Shown here piece after piece: positions 35,559 to 46,613 of a stretch of DNA of 64,000 nt (positions are counted from its first letter, which is position 1; each line of letters begins with the position of its first letter). A program made the translations under genes and the position numbers. Origin of the DNA: Actibacterium pelagium (GTDB lineage: Bacteria; Pseudomonadota; Alphaproteobacteria; Rhodobacterales; Rhodobacteraceae); contig NZ_NSBU01000004.1 in assembly GCF_002285415.1 (NCBI RefSeq), forward strand, positions 124,001 to 188,000. The letters run 5' to 3'. The notes beneath the pieces are model-generated. The model saw only the letters and a list, made by a program, of their open reading frames with translations, was not told where the DNA came from and did not search any database.

Positions 35559-38351
35559 TTAGTGTGCTTCGGCCCAGTTGGCACCTTGCCCTGCGTCGAC
35601 GGTTAGCGGCACGTCCAGATGGACGGCAGGGTCGGCGGCATTTTCCATGATGTCGCGGATGACCGGGATGCAATCATCGACTGCACCTTCTTCCACCTCA
35701 AAGATCAGTTCATCGTGGACTTGCAGCAGCATGGTCGCGGGCAGGTTTTCGATGGCGTCGGGCATGCGGATCATTGCGCGGCGGATCACGTCAGCGGCGG
35801 TGCCTTGGATCGGCGCATTGATCGCGGCGCGTTTGGCAAAGCCTGCGTGTGGGCCCTTGGCATTGATCTCGGGCGTGTGGATTTTGCGGCCGAACAGGGT
35901 TTCGACATGCCCGTGTTCCTTGGCGAACTTCACGGTGTCATCCATGTAGTCCTTGATGCCCGGGAAACGCTCGAAATACCGGTCGATAAAGCCCTGCGCC
36001 TCGGCCCGCGGGATGCGCAGGTTGCGGGCAAGACCAAAGCCCGAGATGCCATAGATCACACCGAAGTTGATCGCCTTGGCCTGACGGCGAATATCGGGCG
36101 TCATTTCGTCCAGTGGTACGTCGAACATCTCTGACGCGGTCATCGCGTGAATGTCGTGGCCATCGCGGAAGGCCTGTTTTAGACTGTCGATCCCGGCGAC
36201 ATGGGCCAGAATGCGCAACTCGATCTGGCTGTAGTCGAGGCTGACAAGAACCTTGCCGGTGTCGGCAACGAATGCCTCGCGGATGCGGCGCCCTTCCTCG
36301 GATCGGACGGGGATGTTTTGCAGGTTCGGATCGGTCGAGGCCAGACGCCCGGTATTCGCACCCGACTGAATGTATGAGGTATGCACCCGACCCGTATCCG
36401 GGTTGATGTGTTCCTGAAGCGCATCGGTGTAGGTGGACTTCAGCTTTTGCAGCTGGCGATAGTCCAGCACCCGCGCGGGGAAGTCATGCTCTGTGGCAAG
36501 GTCTTCCAAGGCCTGCGCCGGGGTAGACCACTGGCCAGTTTTGGTTTTCTTGCCGCCTTCAAGCGCCATCTCGCCAAACAGGATTTCGCCCACCTGCGCG
36601 GGGGATTGGACATTGAACGGGTGGCCCGCAAGTTCGTGCAATTCGGCCTCTAGCCCTGCCATTTTCTGGGCAAAGGCGTTGGACATGCGCGACAGGGTAT
36701 CGCGGTCGACCTTGATGCCCGACATCTCCATCTTGGCCAGCACCGGCACCAGCGGGCGTTCCAGCGTTTCATAGACAGTGGTGACGCGCTTTTGGTGCAG
36801 CTTCGGCTTGAACAGCTGCCACAGGCGCAGGGTGATATCGGCGTCTTCAGCGGCGTATTTGGTGGCCTCGTCGATATCGACCTTGTCGAAGGTGATCGCG
36901 GACTTGCCCGTGCCAAGCAGTGATTTGATCGAGATCGGCGTGTGGTTCAGATAGGTATCTGACAGCGTGTCCATGCCGTGATTATGCAGCCCTGCATTCT
37001 GGGCGTAGGACATCAGCAACGTGTCGTCGATTGGGGCAACATTGACCCCGTAGCGGGTGAAAATCTTGCAGTCGTATTTGGCATTCTGGAAGATCTTCAG
37101 GACGCTGGCATCTTCCAGCATGGGCTTCAGCATTCTCAGGGCTTCGGCCTCATCCATCTGACCTTCGGCCAGCGCACCGGTCCCAAACAGGTCATCGTCG
37201 CCCGTTTTGTGGATCAGCGGGATATAGCAGGCTTTGCCGGGCTCGACCGACAGGGAAATCCCCACCAGATCGACGCGCATTTCATCAAGGCCGGTGGTCT
37301 CTGTATCGACCGCCACATAGCCGCGCTTATAGGCTTGGTCGATCCACCCCTGCAGGGCGGCGGCGTCGCGCACGCATTCGTACGTCTCGGGCTCGAACGG
37401 AAGGTCTTCGGGCTCGTCCGGGGCATTGGCCTCGGGTGCAATTTCAGGTGCGGCGGGGGGCTCGACCCCCAGCTGGTCCGCGATCCGCTTGGTCAGCGTG
37501 CGGAACTCCATCTCGTTCAAGAATCCAAGAAGCGCGTCAGGCTCTGGATCCCGGACCTCAAGCGTTTCCAGCCCGAAGTCCAGATCCATGTTCTGGTCCA
37601 GCGTCACCAGTTTCTTCGACAGCTCGATCTGGTCGCGCTTTTCCAGCAGAGTCTGGCGGCGCTTGGGCTGTTTGATCTCTTCGGCACGGTCCAAAAGGGT
37701 TTCCAGGTCACCGTATTCATTGATCAGAAGCGCGGCGGTCTTCACGCCGATGCCGGGGGCGCCGGGGATGTTATCCACGCTGTCGCCCGCAAGGGCCTGA
37801 ACGTCGATCACGCGCTCGGGGCCGACGCCGAATTTCTCTTCCACCTGCTCGGTGCCAATGCGCTTGTTCTTCATGGCATCGAACATTTCGACCCCGCCGC
37901 CGACCAGCTGCATAAGGTCCTTGTCGGAACTGATGATGGTCACGCGCCCGCCAGCTTCGCGCCCTTGGCGCGCAAGCGTTGCGATGATGTCGTCGGCCTC
38001 GAACCCCTCTTGTTCGATGCAGGCGATGTTGAAAGCACGGGTGGCTTCGCGGGTCAGAGGCATCTGCGGACGCAGGTCTTCCGGCATCGCATCGCGGTTG
38101 GCCTTGTACAGGTCATACAGGTCGTTGCGGAACGTGTGGCTGCCCTTGTCGAAGATCACCGCCACATGGGTCGGCGCGTCGGGACCTTTGTTGTCCTCGA
38201 CTATCTTGTAAAGCATGTTGCAGAACCCGCTGACCGCCCCGATCGGCAGGCCGTCGGATTTGCGCGTCAGAGGGGGCAGCGCATGGAAGGCGCGAAAGAT
38301 AAAGGCCGACCCGTCGATCAGGTGCAGATGGCACCCTTTTCCAAAGCTCAT
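35559..38351 (-). CDS. polA: DNA polymerase I
   Basis: The 930-residue enzyme fills gaps and removes RNA primers. The 5'-3' exonuclease domain is at the N terminus (LHLIDGSAFIFRAFHALPPL, then the helix-hairpin-helix ALAGDSVDNIPGAPGIG). An active-looking 3'-5' exonuclease follows (AVDTETTGLDEM). Polymerase motif A is VSLDYSQIELRILAH, motif B is KAINFGVIYGISGFG and motif C is LLQVHDELIFE. All domains are intact. The start at MSFGKG has GGAGGG about 6 nt upstream; the frame is open further but not coding. Next to it upstream is a zf-CHCC gene on the same strand. Confidence 0.97.
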   Translation of the reverse strand: MSFGKGCHLHLIDGSAFIFRAFHALPPLTRKSDGLPIGAVSGFCNMLYKIVEDNKGPDAPTHVAVIFDKGSHTFRNDLYDLYKANRDAMPEDLRPQMPLTREATRAFNIACIEQEGFEADDIIATLARQGREAGGRVTIISSDKDLMQLVGGGVEMFDAMKNKRIGTEQVEEKFGVGPERVIDVQALAGDSVDNIPGAPGIGVKTAALLINEYGDLETLLDRAEEIKQPKRRQTLLEKRDQIELSKKLVTLDQNMDLDFGLETLEVRDPEPDALLGFLNEMEFRTLTKRIADQLGVEPPAAPEIAPEANAPDEPEDLPFEPETYECVRDAAALQGWIDQAYKRGYVAVDTETTGLDEMRVDLVGISLSVEPGKACYIPLIHKTGDDDLFGTGALAEGQMDEAEALRMLKPMLEDASVLKIFQNAKYDCKIFTRYGVNVAPIDDTLLMSYAQNAGLHNHGMDTLSDTYLNHTPISIKSLLGTGKSAITFDKVDIDEATKYAAEDADITLRLWQLFKPKLHQKRVTTVYETLERPLVPVLAKMEMSGIKVDRDTLSRMSNAFAQKMAGLEAELHELAGHPFNVQSPAQVGEILFGEMALEGGKKTKTGQWSTPAQALEDLATEHDFPARVLDYRQLQKLKSTYTDALQEHINPDTGRVHTSYIQSGANTGRLASTDPNLQNIPVRSEEGRRIREAFVADTGKVLVSLDYSQIELRILAHVAGIDSLKQAFRDGHDIHAMTASEMFDVPLDEMTPDIRRQAKAINFGVIYGISGFGLARNLRIPRAEAQGFIDRYFERFPGIKDYMDDTVKFAKEHGHVETLFGRKIHTPEINAKGPHAGFAKRAAINAPIQGTAADVIRRAMIRMPDAIENLPATMLLQVHDELIFEVEEGAVDDCIPVIRDIMENAADPAVHLDVPLTVDAGQGANWAEAH

Positions 38352-38415
38352 CTCATGCCCTCCCGGCGCGCATCGCGCCCCGAAAGGCTTCGGCTTTGGG
38401 GCGATGATAGTTGGA

Positions 38416-38598
38416 TTACTTCTCGACCGCTTTAGCCGGGTCGTAGATGTATTTCTTGTCGCAATAGCCGCATTCGACCTCATTGGTGTCATGCGGGATG
38501 CTCAGCCAGACACGCGGATGGCCCAATGCCCCTTCGCCACCATCACAGGCCACGCGGCGCTGGGCGACAACTTCAGTTTCAGGGGCTTCGATGGTCAT
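38416..38598 (-). CDS. zf-CHCC zinc-finger protein (NDUFS6-like)
   Basis: The 60-residue protein has C18, H27, C43 and C46 ([31 protein letters not shown]), the CHCC zinc site of the alphaproteobacterial family related to the mitochondrial complex I subunit NDUFS6. It may therefore be a small complex I accessory or assembly factor; it is not next to nuo genes here. It is divergent from the ABC gene and 64 nt upstream of polA. Confidence 0.9.
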   Translation of the reverse strand: MTIEAPETEVVAQRRVACDGGEGALGHPRVWLSIPHDTNEVECGYCDKKYIYDPAKAVEK

Positions 38599-38695
38599 GG
38601 TTTCCGCTCCGTCCTTGATGGCCTATATGGTGGCCCTAGATCAGCGGGCATGATAGCGATTGCGCGCACAGGGGCAAGCCGGAAGGGGCATCCAA

Positions 38696-39634
38696 ATGGT
38701 CGATTATGCGATCGAAATTGAAGGGCTGCAGAAAACCTATGCCGCCGCCGGGGGCGGAGCGCCGAAACACGCGCTGAAGGGCGTCGATCTGCAAATCCCC
38801 GCTGGCTCTATTTTTGGGCTTCTGGGGCCCAATGGCGCCGGCAAGTCGACGATGATCAACATTCTGGCGGGACTGGTGAACAAGACCTCGGGCAAGGTCA
38901 AAATTCGCGGTTGGGATCAGGATGTGAACCCGCGCCAAAGCCGCGCGGCCATCGGTGTCATGCCACAAGAGCTGAACCTAGACCCCTTCTTCACCCCATT
39001 CGAAGCGCTTGAGGTGCAGGCAGGCCTTTATGCCGTGCCAAAGCAAGAGCGGCGTTCGATGGAAATTCTTGACATGGTGGGGCTTGCTGACAAGGCCAAT
39101 GCCTATGCCCGGTCGCTGTCGGGCGGGATGCGTCGCCGCTTGCTGCTGGCCAAGGCGCTGGTTCACAACCCGCAGGTTTTGGTGCTGGATGAACCTACCG
39201 CAGGCGTCGATATCGAACTGCGCCAGATGCTGTGGACGAACGTGCGCCGCCTGAACGAGGAAACCGGCCTAACCGTGATCCTGACCACCCATTACCTAGA
39301 AGAAGCGCAAGAGATGTGCGACGAGATCGCCATCATCAACCACGGAGAGGTCGTCATCCGCGACAGCACCAATGCGCTTTTGAACCGCCTCGATGGCAAG
39401 ACTTTGGTGATCTATCCCCATGGCGATGCCCCCGCAACGCTACCCCTTCCCGAAGGTGTCACGATGGAACGGCGTCCAAACGATGCGCTGGCCTTCACCT
39501 ACAATCGCAGCCAGATCGGCACCGGGGCATTGATGGAAGAGTTGCGCGCCCACGGATTGCACATTCGCGACGTGGCCACCGAAGAGCCGGATCTGGAAGA
39601 TGTCTTCCTCGACCTGACCAAATCCCGCGACTGA
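38696..39634 (+). CDS. ABC transporter ATP-binding protein (ABC-2/daunorubicin-resistance type)
   Basis: The 312-residue cytosolic ATPase has Walker A GPNGAGKST (44-52), Q-loop GVMPQELNL, the signature SLSGGMRRR, Walker B VLVLDEPTAGVD and H-loop TTHYLEEA. A C-terminal regulatory tail of about 80 residues resembles DrrA/CcmA-type ATPases. ATG at 38696 follows GGAAGGGG. It should drive an ABC-2 membrane permease, but none is next to it; the next gene is on the other strand. The substrate is unknown. Confidence 0.9.
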   Translation: MVDYAIEIEGLQKTYAAAGGGAPKHALKGVDLQIPAGSIFGLLGPNGAGKSTMINILAGLVNKTSGKVKIRGWDQDVNPRQSRAAIGVMPQELNLDPFFTPFEALEVQAGLYAVPKQERRSMEILDMVGLADKANAYARSLSGGMRRRLLLAKALVHNPQVLVLDEPTAGVDIELRQMLWTNVRRLNEETGLTVILTTHYLEEAQEMCDEIAIINHGEVVIRDSTNALLNRLDGKTLVIYPHGDAPATLPLPEGVTMERRPNDALAFTYNRSQIGTGALMEELRAHGLHIRDVATEEPDLEDVFLDLTKSRD

Positions 39635-39718
39635 CGCTTCGCCCTGCGGTCAGGCTTACCCTTCTGGAAGCTGGCCCCTGATACACCCCCCCTGCGTCCG
39701 CTAGGGCGTCGAGGCGAT

Positions 39719-40945
39719 TTACAGTGACCGCCCCTGCATCAATTGCGGCAGGTCGCCGGTTAGCCCGGCGGCCTCACGTATAAAGCTGCGGCGCAGGCCG
39801 GGCATGGCATTCACCGCGCCAAGGCCAAGATCGCGAAGCCCCCGCAGCAGCGGATTGTCATTCGAAAACAGCTTATTGATCCCGTCCGTCGCGGCGGCCA
39901 GCGCGGCGGTGTCCCAACGGCGCCACCGCTGATAGCGTTCCAGAACGTCAATCGCGCCGATATCCTCACCTCGACGACGGGCGCCGACCAGAACTTCGGC
40001 CAAGGCGGCAATATCGCGGAACCCAAGGTTCAGCCCCTGCCCCGCGATCGGGTGCACCCCGTGCGCGGCGTCGCCAACCAGCGCCAATCGCTGGTCCACG
40101 AACCGTTCAGCAAGGGTCAGGTTCAACGGATAGGTGAAACGCGCGCCGGCCAGATGAATCTCCCCAAGGAAATCCCCGAACCGGGGGCGCAGGACCTCTA
40201 GATAGGCCTCGTCATCCAGTGCTTGAATGGTGGCGGCACGCTCGTTGGACTCGGTCCAGACGATGGAACTGGCATTGCCCGGCAGGGGCAAGATCGCCAG
40301 AGGACCCGCAGGCATGAAATACTGATGCGCGATGCCGTTGTGCGGCAGTTCATGGCCAATTGCGCAGACCAGCGCGGTCTGGCCATAGTCCCAGCCCTGC
40401 CGCTTGATCCCGGCGCGTTCGGCGGTGCCGCTTTTACGTCCGTCACAGCCGATCAGGACCCGTGACCGCAGCCCGCGCCCCGAGGCCAGCGTGACACTCA
40501 CGCCCCCCGACTGCACATCCTGCGCAACAACAGTATCTTCCGAAATTTGCGTGATCCGGTCCTCAGCCGCCATCGCGTCCAGCAGGGCGCGACGCAGATA
40601 ACGATCCTCGATCATATGGCCCATCGGGCCTTCTTCGATTTCCGCGTGGTCGAAATGCAGCCAAAGGGGTGAAGGCCCCTCACCCGCGCGACCATCGGTG
40701 ATCTTGATCTCAAGCATGGGTTGCGCGCTGTCTTTCAGCCCATCCCACAGACCCAAGGCCTGCAGCATCCGGACAGAGCCAAGCGCCAGCGCATATCCCC
40801 GCCCGTCAAAGCCAGCATCAGCCCGCTGATCCAGCGGAAGCGCGTCGACAACAGTCACTGCCATCCCCGCCTGCGCCAGCGCCAGGGCCAAGGTAGGGCC
40901 GTTCAGCCCGCCACCTACGATCACAACATCAGAATCAAAGTCCAT
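39719..40945 (-). CDS. UbiH/UbiF/COQ6-type FAD-dependent hydroxylase
   Basis: The 408-residue protein is a class A flavoprotein monooxygenase acting on the ubiquinone ring at the membrane. It has the Rossmann GGGLNGPTLALALAQAG near the N terminus, the DG motif (LIGCDGRKSGTAER) and the second FAD motif GDAAHGVHPIAGQGLNLGFRD near 290-315. It could be UbiH, UbiF or another position-specific hydroxylase; by sequence alone I cannot say which. The start at MDFDSDVV fits the family; the extended frame upstream is not coding. It is divergent from the aminotransferase gene across 187 nt. Confidence 0.88.
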   Translation of the reverse strand: MDFDSDVVIVGGGLNGPTLALALAQAGMAVTVVDALPLDQRADAGFDGRGYALALGSVRMLQALGLWDGLKDSAQPMLEIKITDGRAGEGPSPLWLHFDHAEIEEGPMGHMIEDRYLRRALLDAMAAEDRITQISEDTVVAQDVQSGGVSVTLASGRGLRSRVLIGCDGRKSGTAERAGIKRQGWDYGQTALVCAIGHELPHNGIAHQYFMPAGPLAILPLPGNASSIVWTESNERAATIQALDDEAYLEVLRPRFGDFLGEIHLAGARFTYPLNLTLAERFVDQRLALVGDAAHGVHPIAGQGLNLGFRDIAALAEVLVGARRRGEDIGAIDVLERYQRWRRWDTAALAAATDGINKLFSNDNPLLRGLRDLGLGAVNAMPGLRRSFIREAAGLTGDLPQLMQGRSL

Positions 40946-41132
40946 GGCCCTCAATATGAGCGTGCAGGCAGGATTGTCCATGCGCGGGGATGCCGCGATA
41001 GGGCATGACTCAAATGCCACAAGAACGCCCCTCAACCCGGTGGATTCCCTTGCTTTTTCTGGACGGGACGCGATTTGCCCGGTATCGTCGGGGCAATAAG
41101 GGGCGAAACGACCCCAAGAATTGAGGCACATA

Positions 41133-42323
41133 ATGGGTCCATTGACCTATCCCGAGCGGTTTTCGAACCTGCCAGAATACGCGTTTCCGCGTCTGCGGAG
41201 CCTTCTCGACGTGCATGCGCCGGGCGGTGAGGTCATGCATATGACCATTGGCGAACCGAAACACGCCTTTCCCGCTTGGGTCTCTGACATCATTGCCGAG
41301 AACGTCGCCGGTTTCGGGAAATACCCGCCGAATGATGGCTCTCCTGAACTACAGGCCTCTATCGCGAGTTGGATCAAGCGCCGCTATGGCGTCGATATTG
41401 ACCCTGCGACGCAGGTTCTGGCCCTGAACGGCACCCGCGAAGGGCTGTTCAACGCCACGTTAGCCCTGTGCCCCGAGACCAAGAATGGCGCGCAGCCGAT
41501 CGTGCTGACGCCCAACCCGTTTTACCAAGTCTATGCGGTGGCCGCTCTCACAGTTGGCGCGCAACCGCATTATGTTGCCGCCACGCGCGAAACCGGGTTC
41601 CTGCCGGACTACGCCTCCTTACCGGCAGAGATCCTCAATCGCGTGGCGGTGGCATATATCTGCTCGCCGTCGAACCCGCAGGGCGCCGTGGCCAGCCGAG
41701 ACTATTGGAAAGACCTGTTCGCTCTGGCCGAGAAGTACAATTTCCGCGTCTTCGCCGACGAATGCTATTCCGAGATCTACCGCAACGACCCGCCGCCGGG
41801 CGCGATGGAAGTCGCGCAAGAGGTTGGCTTCGACCCTGACAAGCTGATGATCTTCCATTCGCTGTCGAAACGGTCGAACCTGCCGGGGCTGCGCTCTGGC
41901 TTTGTTGCGGGCAGCGAACCCAATATCGCCAAGATGAAGCAGCTGCGCGCCTATGCCGGTGCCCCCCTGCCCCTGCCCTTGCAACGTGTGGCGGAAAAGG
42001 TCTGGGCGGATGAAGAGCACGTGATCGAAAACCGCGCGCTTTACGCCGAAAAATTTGAAATGGCGGATGCGCTGCTTGGCGACATCCCAAATTATATGCC
42101 GCCCGAGGCCGGGTTCTTTCTGTGGCTTCCTGTCGATGACGGGGAAACGGCGGCACTGAAACTATGGCAAGAGACCGGCGTACGGGTCCTGCCAGGCGCC
42201 TTTCTGGCGCGAGAGGTGAACGGGGAAAACCCCGGCGCCGGGTATCTAAGGGTCGCCTTGGTGGCCCCAAAAGAAGAAACGCAGCGCGGGCTCATCACGC
42301 TTCGCGACTGCCTGTATAGGTGA
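41133..42323 (+). CDS. Class I/II PLP-dependent aminotransferase
   Basis: The 396-residue aminotransferase resembles DapC/aspartate-aminotransferase-like enzymes. PLP contacts are visible in [31 protein letters not shown] and the lysine motif [15 protein letters not shown]. It may act in lysine/diaminopimelate or another amino-acid pathway; dapB is in this window but 20 kb away. ATG at 41133 follows GAGG by 7 nt; a TTG 12 nt upstream is a weaker alternative. It is 7 nt upstream of ftsK and probably cotranscribed. Confidence 0.88.
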   Translation: MGPLTYPERFSNLPEYAFPRLRSLLDVHAPGGEVMHMTIGEPKHAFPAWVSDIIAENVAGFGKYPPNDGSPELQASIASWIKRRYGVDIDPATQVLALNGTREGLFNATLALCPETKNGAQPIVLTPNPFYQVYAVAALTVGAQPHYVAATRETGFLPDYASLPAEILNRVAVAYICSPSNPQGAVASRDYWKDLFALAEKYNFRVFADECYSEIYRNDPPPGAMEVAQEVGFDPDKLMIFHSLSKRSNLPGLRSGFVAGSEPNIAKMKQLRAYAGAPLPLPLQRVAEKVWADEEHVIENRALYAEKFEMADALLGDIPNYMPPEAGFFLWLPVDDGETAALKLWQETGVRVLPGAFLAREVNGENPGAGYLRVALVAPKEETQRGLITLRDCLYR

Positions 42324-42330
42324 GGACGGT

Positions 42331-45120
42331 ATGGCATCTTATCATATGAAGCAGCGCGACCCGCTTTTGGATTCCAACACACAAGCGGCCCTTGAACAAA
42401 AGGGACGCGAGTTGATGGGCCTGACCCTGATGGGAATCGGGATCTTGGTTGGCATGATGCTGTGGTCCTACGTTCCTGACGACCCAAGCTGGCTTAGCGC
42501 CACGGACGAGCCCGCCGCAAACTGGCTGGGCCGGACGGGGGCGTCTTTGGCGTCGCCACTTTATGTCATCGCCGGATGGGGTGCTTGGGGCATCGCTGTG
42601 GCCTGTTTTGCCTGGGGTTTGCGCTTTGTGATGCATCGGGGCAGCGATCGCGTGCTGCCGCGTGTTCTGTTCGCGCCGATCGGCTTTGCCTTGATTTCGA
42701 TCTATGCCTCGACCCACGTCCCCCCCGCTGGTTGGACCCATAGTTTTGGCATGGGCGGGCTGTTTGGCGACACCGTTCTTGCCGCCCTTCTGACTATCCT
42801 GCCAATCAGCGCGACCTTTGGCCTGAAGGTTCTGGCACTGATCCTTGGTGTTGGCATGGTTGCCATGATGCTGTTCGTGCTGGGCTTTGACCGGACAGAG
42901 CTGAAATCCATCCTGCGGTTCTCGTTGATCAGCCTGATCACCGCTTACGCACAGATCCGTCATTGGCTGGGCCGCGGCGCAGCCGAAGCCGCCCAAGGGG
43001 CCGCCGCCCTGCGCGAGCGTCAGCGCACCCGTGCCGAAGCGACAATGCCGTCCGAGCCGATTGTCACCCGGTCTGAGCAGACATGGGACGACGAGCCGGT
43101 GATCGAAGACGCCGAACGCCCGGGCCTGTTCGCCCGTATGCCCTCGCTTCTGCGCCGCGCGCCTGAACCCGAACTCGTGGAACGCGAGTTGCCAGAGGCC
43201 GCGCTGCACACCGAAAGCCCATCGGACGAGCGGATCAAGGAAAAGATCAACGACGTCATCAAGAACCGCGTGCGACGTGCCAAGGGCCCGCAGCCGATGC
43301 GGATCGAACCCTCCCTGTCGCCCGATGCCACCACCGTGGCCCGCGCCGAGCCGCAACTGACCCGTGACGCAGCGCCGGTAATGGACGCGCCGATCGCAGA
43401 AGAACCCATGCTTTCGGCGGATACGGATTACGCAGAGGACACCTCGATTGACGAGGCACAGGCCTACGCCGCAGCCCCGCGCCCCGAATACACTCCGCCG
43501 CCGGTCCTGCAGCCGCGCAAGGTCGTGCAGCACCCGCCAAAGAAGGCACCGCAGCCGTCGAAACAGGCGCAGGCCGAAGCCCAGCCCACCCTGTTCGCCG
43601 AAAGCAGCAGCGACTATGAATTGCCGCCGCTGAACCTGCTGGCAAACCCGGTTTCGATCGAACGTCACCACCTGTCCGATGAGGCGCTGGAAGAAAACGC
43701 CCGGATGCTGGAAACCGTTCTCGACGATTATGGCGTAAAGGGCGAAATCGTTTCGGTCCGTCCCGGCCCCGTCGTCACCATGTACGAGCTAGAGCCCGCC
43801 CCCGGCCTGAAAGCCAGCCGCGTTATCGGTCTGGCGGACGATATCGCACGGTCGATGTCCGCTCTGGCGGCCCGCGTTTCGACCGTCCCCGGCCGCAGCG
43901 TGATCGGCATCGAACTGCCCAACGCCCACCGCGAAAAGGTGGTCCTGCGTGAAATCCTGTCCGCCCGCGCCTTTGGCGACGGCAAACAGACCCTGCCGCT
44001 GGCACTGGGCAAGGACATCGGCGGCGATCCGATTGTCGCGAACCTTGCCAAGATGCCTCACCTGCTGATCGCGGGGACCACGGGCTCTGGTAAATCCGTG
44101 GCGATCAACACCATGATCCTGTCGCTGCTTTACAAGCTGACACCGGAAGAATGCCGCCTGATCATGATCGACCCGAAGATGCTGGAACTGTCGGTTTATG
44201 ATGGCATCCCGCACCTTCTGTCGCCCGTTGTGACCGACCCGAAGAAGGCGGTCGTCGCCCTGAAGTGGGTCGTCGGAGAGATGGAAGAGCGTTACCGCAA
44301 GATGTCCAAAATGGGCGTGCGCAACATCGACGGCTACAATGGCCGCGTGCGCGATGCGCTGAAGAAGGGCGAGATGTTCTCTCGTACCGTTCAGACCGGC
44401 TTTGACGATGAAACCGGCGATCCGATCTTCGAGACCGAAGAATTCGCCCCCGAGCTGCTGCCCTATATCGTCGTCATCGTCGATGAGATGGCCGACCTGA
44501 TGATGGTTGCAGGCAAGGAAATCGAGGCCTGCATCCAGCGTCTGGCCCAGATGGCGCGTGCCTCGGGCATCCACCTGATCATGGCCACGCAGCGTCCCTC
44601 GGTCGACGTTATCACCGGTACAATCAAGGCGAACTTCCCAACCCGGATTTCGTTCCAGGTGACCTCGAAGGTCGACAGCCGCACCATCCTTGGTGAAATG
44701 GGCGCCGAGCAACTCTTGGGCATGGGCGACATGCTGTATATGGCCGGCGGCGGAAAAATCACCCGTTGCCACGGCCCGTTTGTCAGCGACGAAGAGGTCG
44801 AGGAAATCGTCAATCACCTCAAATCCTTCGGCCCACCCGAATATATGAGTGGTGTCGTCGAGGGCCCGGATGACGACAAGGAAAGCGACATCGACCTTGT
44901 GCTTGGCCTTGGTGGAAATACCAATGGCGAGGACGCTTTGTACGATCAGGCCGTTGGGATCGTCATCAAGGATCGCAAGTGCTCGACGTCCTACATCCAG
45001 CGCAAACTGGCGATCGGCTATAACAAAGCCGCCCGACTGGTTGAGCAGATGGAAGACCAAGGCGTCGTGTCCTCGGCCAACCACGTGGGCAAGCGGGAAA
45101 TCCTTGTGCCAGAGCAATAG
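42331..45120 (+). CDS. ftsK: DNA translocase FtsK
   Basis: The 929-residue protein pumps DNA through the division septum. Four hydrophobic segments lie in the first 200 residues. A Pro/Glu/Ala-rich linker fills about 220-420. The motor domain has Walker A GTTGSGKS (about 582-589), Walker [11 protein letters not shown] and [12 protein letters not shown]. The C-terminal gamma winged helix begins near 855 and has [22 protein letters not shown]. It binds KOPS. The arrangement aminotransferase-ftsK-lolA is common in the order. A later ATG at 42346 is possible. Confidence 0.96.
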   Translation: MASYHMKQRDPLLDSNTQAALEQKGRELMGLTLMGIGILVGMMLWSYVPDDPSWLSATDEPAANWLGRTGASLASPLYVIAGWGAWGIAVACFAWGLRFVMHRGSDRVLPRVLFAPIGFALISIYASTHVPPAGWTHSFGMGGLFGDTVLAALLTILPISATFGLKVLALILGVGMVAMMLFVLGFDRTELKSILRFSLISLITAYAQIRHWLGRGAAEAAQGAAALRERQRTRAEATMPSEPIVTRSEQTWDDEPVIEDAERPGLFARMPSLLRRAPEPELVERELPEAALHTESPSDERIKEKINDVIKNRVRRAKGPQPMRIEPSLSPDATTVARAEPQLTRDAAPVMDAPIAEEPMLSADTDYAEDTSIDEAQAYAAAPRPEYTPPPVLQPRKVVQHPPKKAPQPSKQAQAEAQPTLFAESSSDYELPPLNLLANPVSIERHHLSDEALEENARMLETVLDDYGVKGEIVSVRPGPVVTMYELEPAPGLKASRVIGLADDIARSMSALAARVSTVPGRSVIGIELPNAHREKVVLREILSARAFGDGKQTLPLALGKDIGGDPIVANLAKMPHLLIAGTTGSGKSVAINTMILSLLYKLTPEECRLIMIDPKMLELSVYDGIPHLLSPVVTDPKKAVVALKWVVGEMEERYRKMSKMGVRNIDGYNGRVRDALKKGEMFSRTVQTGFDDETGDPIFETEEFAPELLPYIVVIVDEMADLMMVAGKEIEACIQRLAQMARASGIHLIMATQRPSVDVITGTIKANFPTRISFQVTSKVDSRTILGEMGAEQLLGMGDMLYMAGGGKITRCHGPFVSDEEVEEIVNHLKSFGPPEYMSGVVEGPDDDKESDIDLVLGLGGNTNGEDALYDQAVGIVIKDRKCSTSYIQRKLAIGYNKAARLVEQMEDQGVVSSANHVGKREILVPEQ

Positions 45121-45154
45121 GCGGCGCCGTGCCACCCAACAATTTCGTGAGCTT

Positions 45155-45178
45155 GGCCGGGGTGTAATCGCCCCGGCC
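45155..45178 (+). terminator. Stem-loop between ftsK and lolA
   Basis: GGCCGGGG (45155-45162) pairs with CCCCGGCC (45171-45178) around an 8-nt loop and is followed by TTTGCTT. It sits 34 nt past the ftsK stop and 20 nt before the lolA ATG. It could be an intrinsic terminator or an attenuator; the U-run is short. Confidence 0.6.
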
Positions 45179-45197
45179 TTTGCTTAGATAGGTAAGT

Positions 45198-45806
45198 ATG
45201 AAAGCACTTCGTTTCGCCCTCTTGCCCGGGTTTCTACTGGGCCTTGCTGGACCCGCCGCAGCGGAAAAGCTGTCGCTGGACCAGATCTCGACCTATTTCA
45301 ACGGTTTCAAAACGGCCGAGGCCGGTTTTACACAGTACAATTCGGATGGCTCCCGTTCGACGGGGCGGTTCTATCTGCAGCGCCCGGGCCGGGCGCGGTT
45401 CGAATACGACCCGCCCAATGATGCGCTGGTGATGGCCGGCGGCGGGACCGTTGCGGTGTTTGACAACAAGTCGAACCAGCCGCCAAGCGAATACCCGCTG
45501 AAGCGCACGCCCCTGAATCTAATCCTGAAGCGTAGTGTGAACTTGAACGCCGAAAACATGGTCGTCGCCCATCAGGAATATCAGGGCGAAACCGTCATCG
45601 TCGCGCAAGACCCCGAGCACCCCGAATACGGGTCGATCCGGCTGCACTTTGCACCAGCCCCTGTGACCCTAACCAAATGGGTGATCGTTGATGATGTGGG
45701 CGGCGAGACCACGGTCGCATTGGAAAAATTTGAAACCGGAGGGGACATCTCCAGTTTCAAATTCAACATTCCCTTCGAGATCGAAGACCGTATGCGCGCG
45801 AACTAG
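45198..45806 (+). CDS. lolA: Outer-membrane lipoprotein carrier protein
   Basis: The 202-residue periplasmic chaperone takes lipoproteins from LolCDE to the outer membrane. It starts with a signal peptide (about 1-22, AGPAAAEK). The mature part has DQISTYFNGFKTAEAGFTQYN, GRFYLQRPGRARFEYDPP and PLKRTPLNLIL, typical LolA blocks. A SD (AGGT) lies before the ATG at 45198. The stop overlaps the convergent lytic transglycosylase gene by 4 nt. No LolB gene is near. Confidence 0.92.
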   Translation: MKALRFALLPGFLLGLAGPAAAEKLSLDQISTYFNGFKTAEAGFTQYNSDGSRSTGRFYLQRPGRARFEYDPPNDALVMAGGGTVAVFDNKSNQPPSEYPLKRTPLNLILKRSVNLNAENMVVAHQEYQGETVIVAQDPEHPEYGSIRLHFAPAPVTLTKWVIVDDVGGETTVALEKFETGGDISSFKFNIPFEIEDRMRAN

Positions 45807-46381
45807 ACGCGGCAGCTGGCCAGTTGGCTCTGATAGACCTGCGCCCGCTGGCCAACCTCTGACGACACGCGCATCAGCCAGCTTTTGTTACGGTACGTAC
45901 CCCGGGCATAGCCCGTCTGGCCTTCGTGATAGGCGAGATACTGGTTGCGGGCATCGCTAAGCGAGATGTTGTTGCGGCGCAGGCTTTCGTTCATGTACCA
46001 GCCCATGAAATCGGTCGCATCGCGAATTCTGTCGCGGCGCGCGCCCCTGTTGCCCGTCTGCTTGCGATATTCATCCCAGGTTCCGTCCAGCGCTTGGCTA
46101 TAACCAAAGGCGGAACTTTGCCGCCCCATGGGGATCACGCCAATTGCCCACCGATACGGGGTGCGCGCATCAGCGTCGAATTTGCTTTCCTGATAGATCG
46201 TTGCCATCTGGACATGCATCGGAACGCCCCATCGACGCTCTGTCCGCTCAAAAGCGGAAAGGTAATTGGGTTTCTCCCGGACGATGCTACAGGCATTGTC
46301 CAGATTGCGTGGGGGGCCTTCGCCTCCGCCACCGCACGACGCTAACAGGACCACAAGTCCGATGCGAAGAAGTCTGCTCAT
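45803..46381 (-). CDS. Lytic transglycosylase-like (SLT) lipoprotein
   Basis: The 192-residue product is a predicted lipoprotein: signal helix followed by the lipobox LLAS-C16, then a Gly-rich linker. The SLT-type domain has MATIYQESKFDADA with the probable catalytic Glu, GVIPMGRQSSAFGYSQALDGTW and YLAYHEGQTGYARGTY. Such enzymes cleave peptidoglycan glycan strands to anhydro-muropeptides. The start at MSRLLRIG gives the signal peptide; the open frame upstream is not coding. Convergent with lolA. Confidence 0.85.
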   Translation of the reverse strand: MSRLLRIGLVVLLASCGGGGEGPPRNLDNACSIVREKPNYLSAFERTERRWGVPMHVQMATIYQESKFDADARTPYRWAIGVIPMGRQSSAFGYSQALDGTWDEYRKQTGNRGARRDRIRDATDFMGWYMNESLRRNNISLSDARNQYLAYHEGQTGYARGTYRNKSWLMRVSSEVGQRAQVYQSQLASCRV

Positions 46382-46613
46382 CAATCCTCGCCTTATGATT
46401 TTGGTTCTTTTCCTCAGGATAAGGGAAAACAGAGCATAAGAGAAAGGCAAAGTTGCCAGGGTCTGTACTCTTTTGCGTGATCAGCTAGGGAATTCAGGTA
46501 GGCGTGACGTTCCGCTCTGGTCAAATCCTGCGCTTAAAGATAGGGAAAGAAACTTACTGTCCGCGCATGGGGCGCGGGCGGATTCCAGCACGGGGCGCTT
46601 TGGCGCAGGACTT

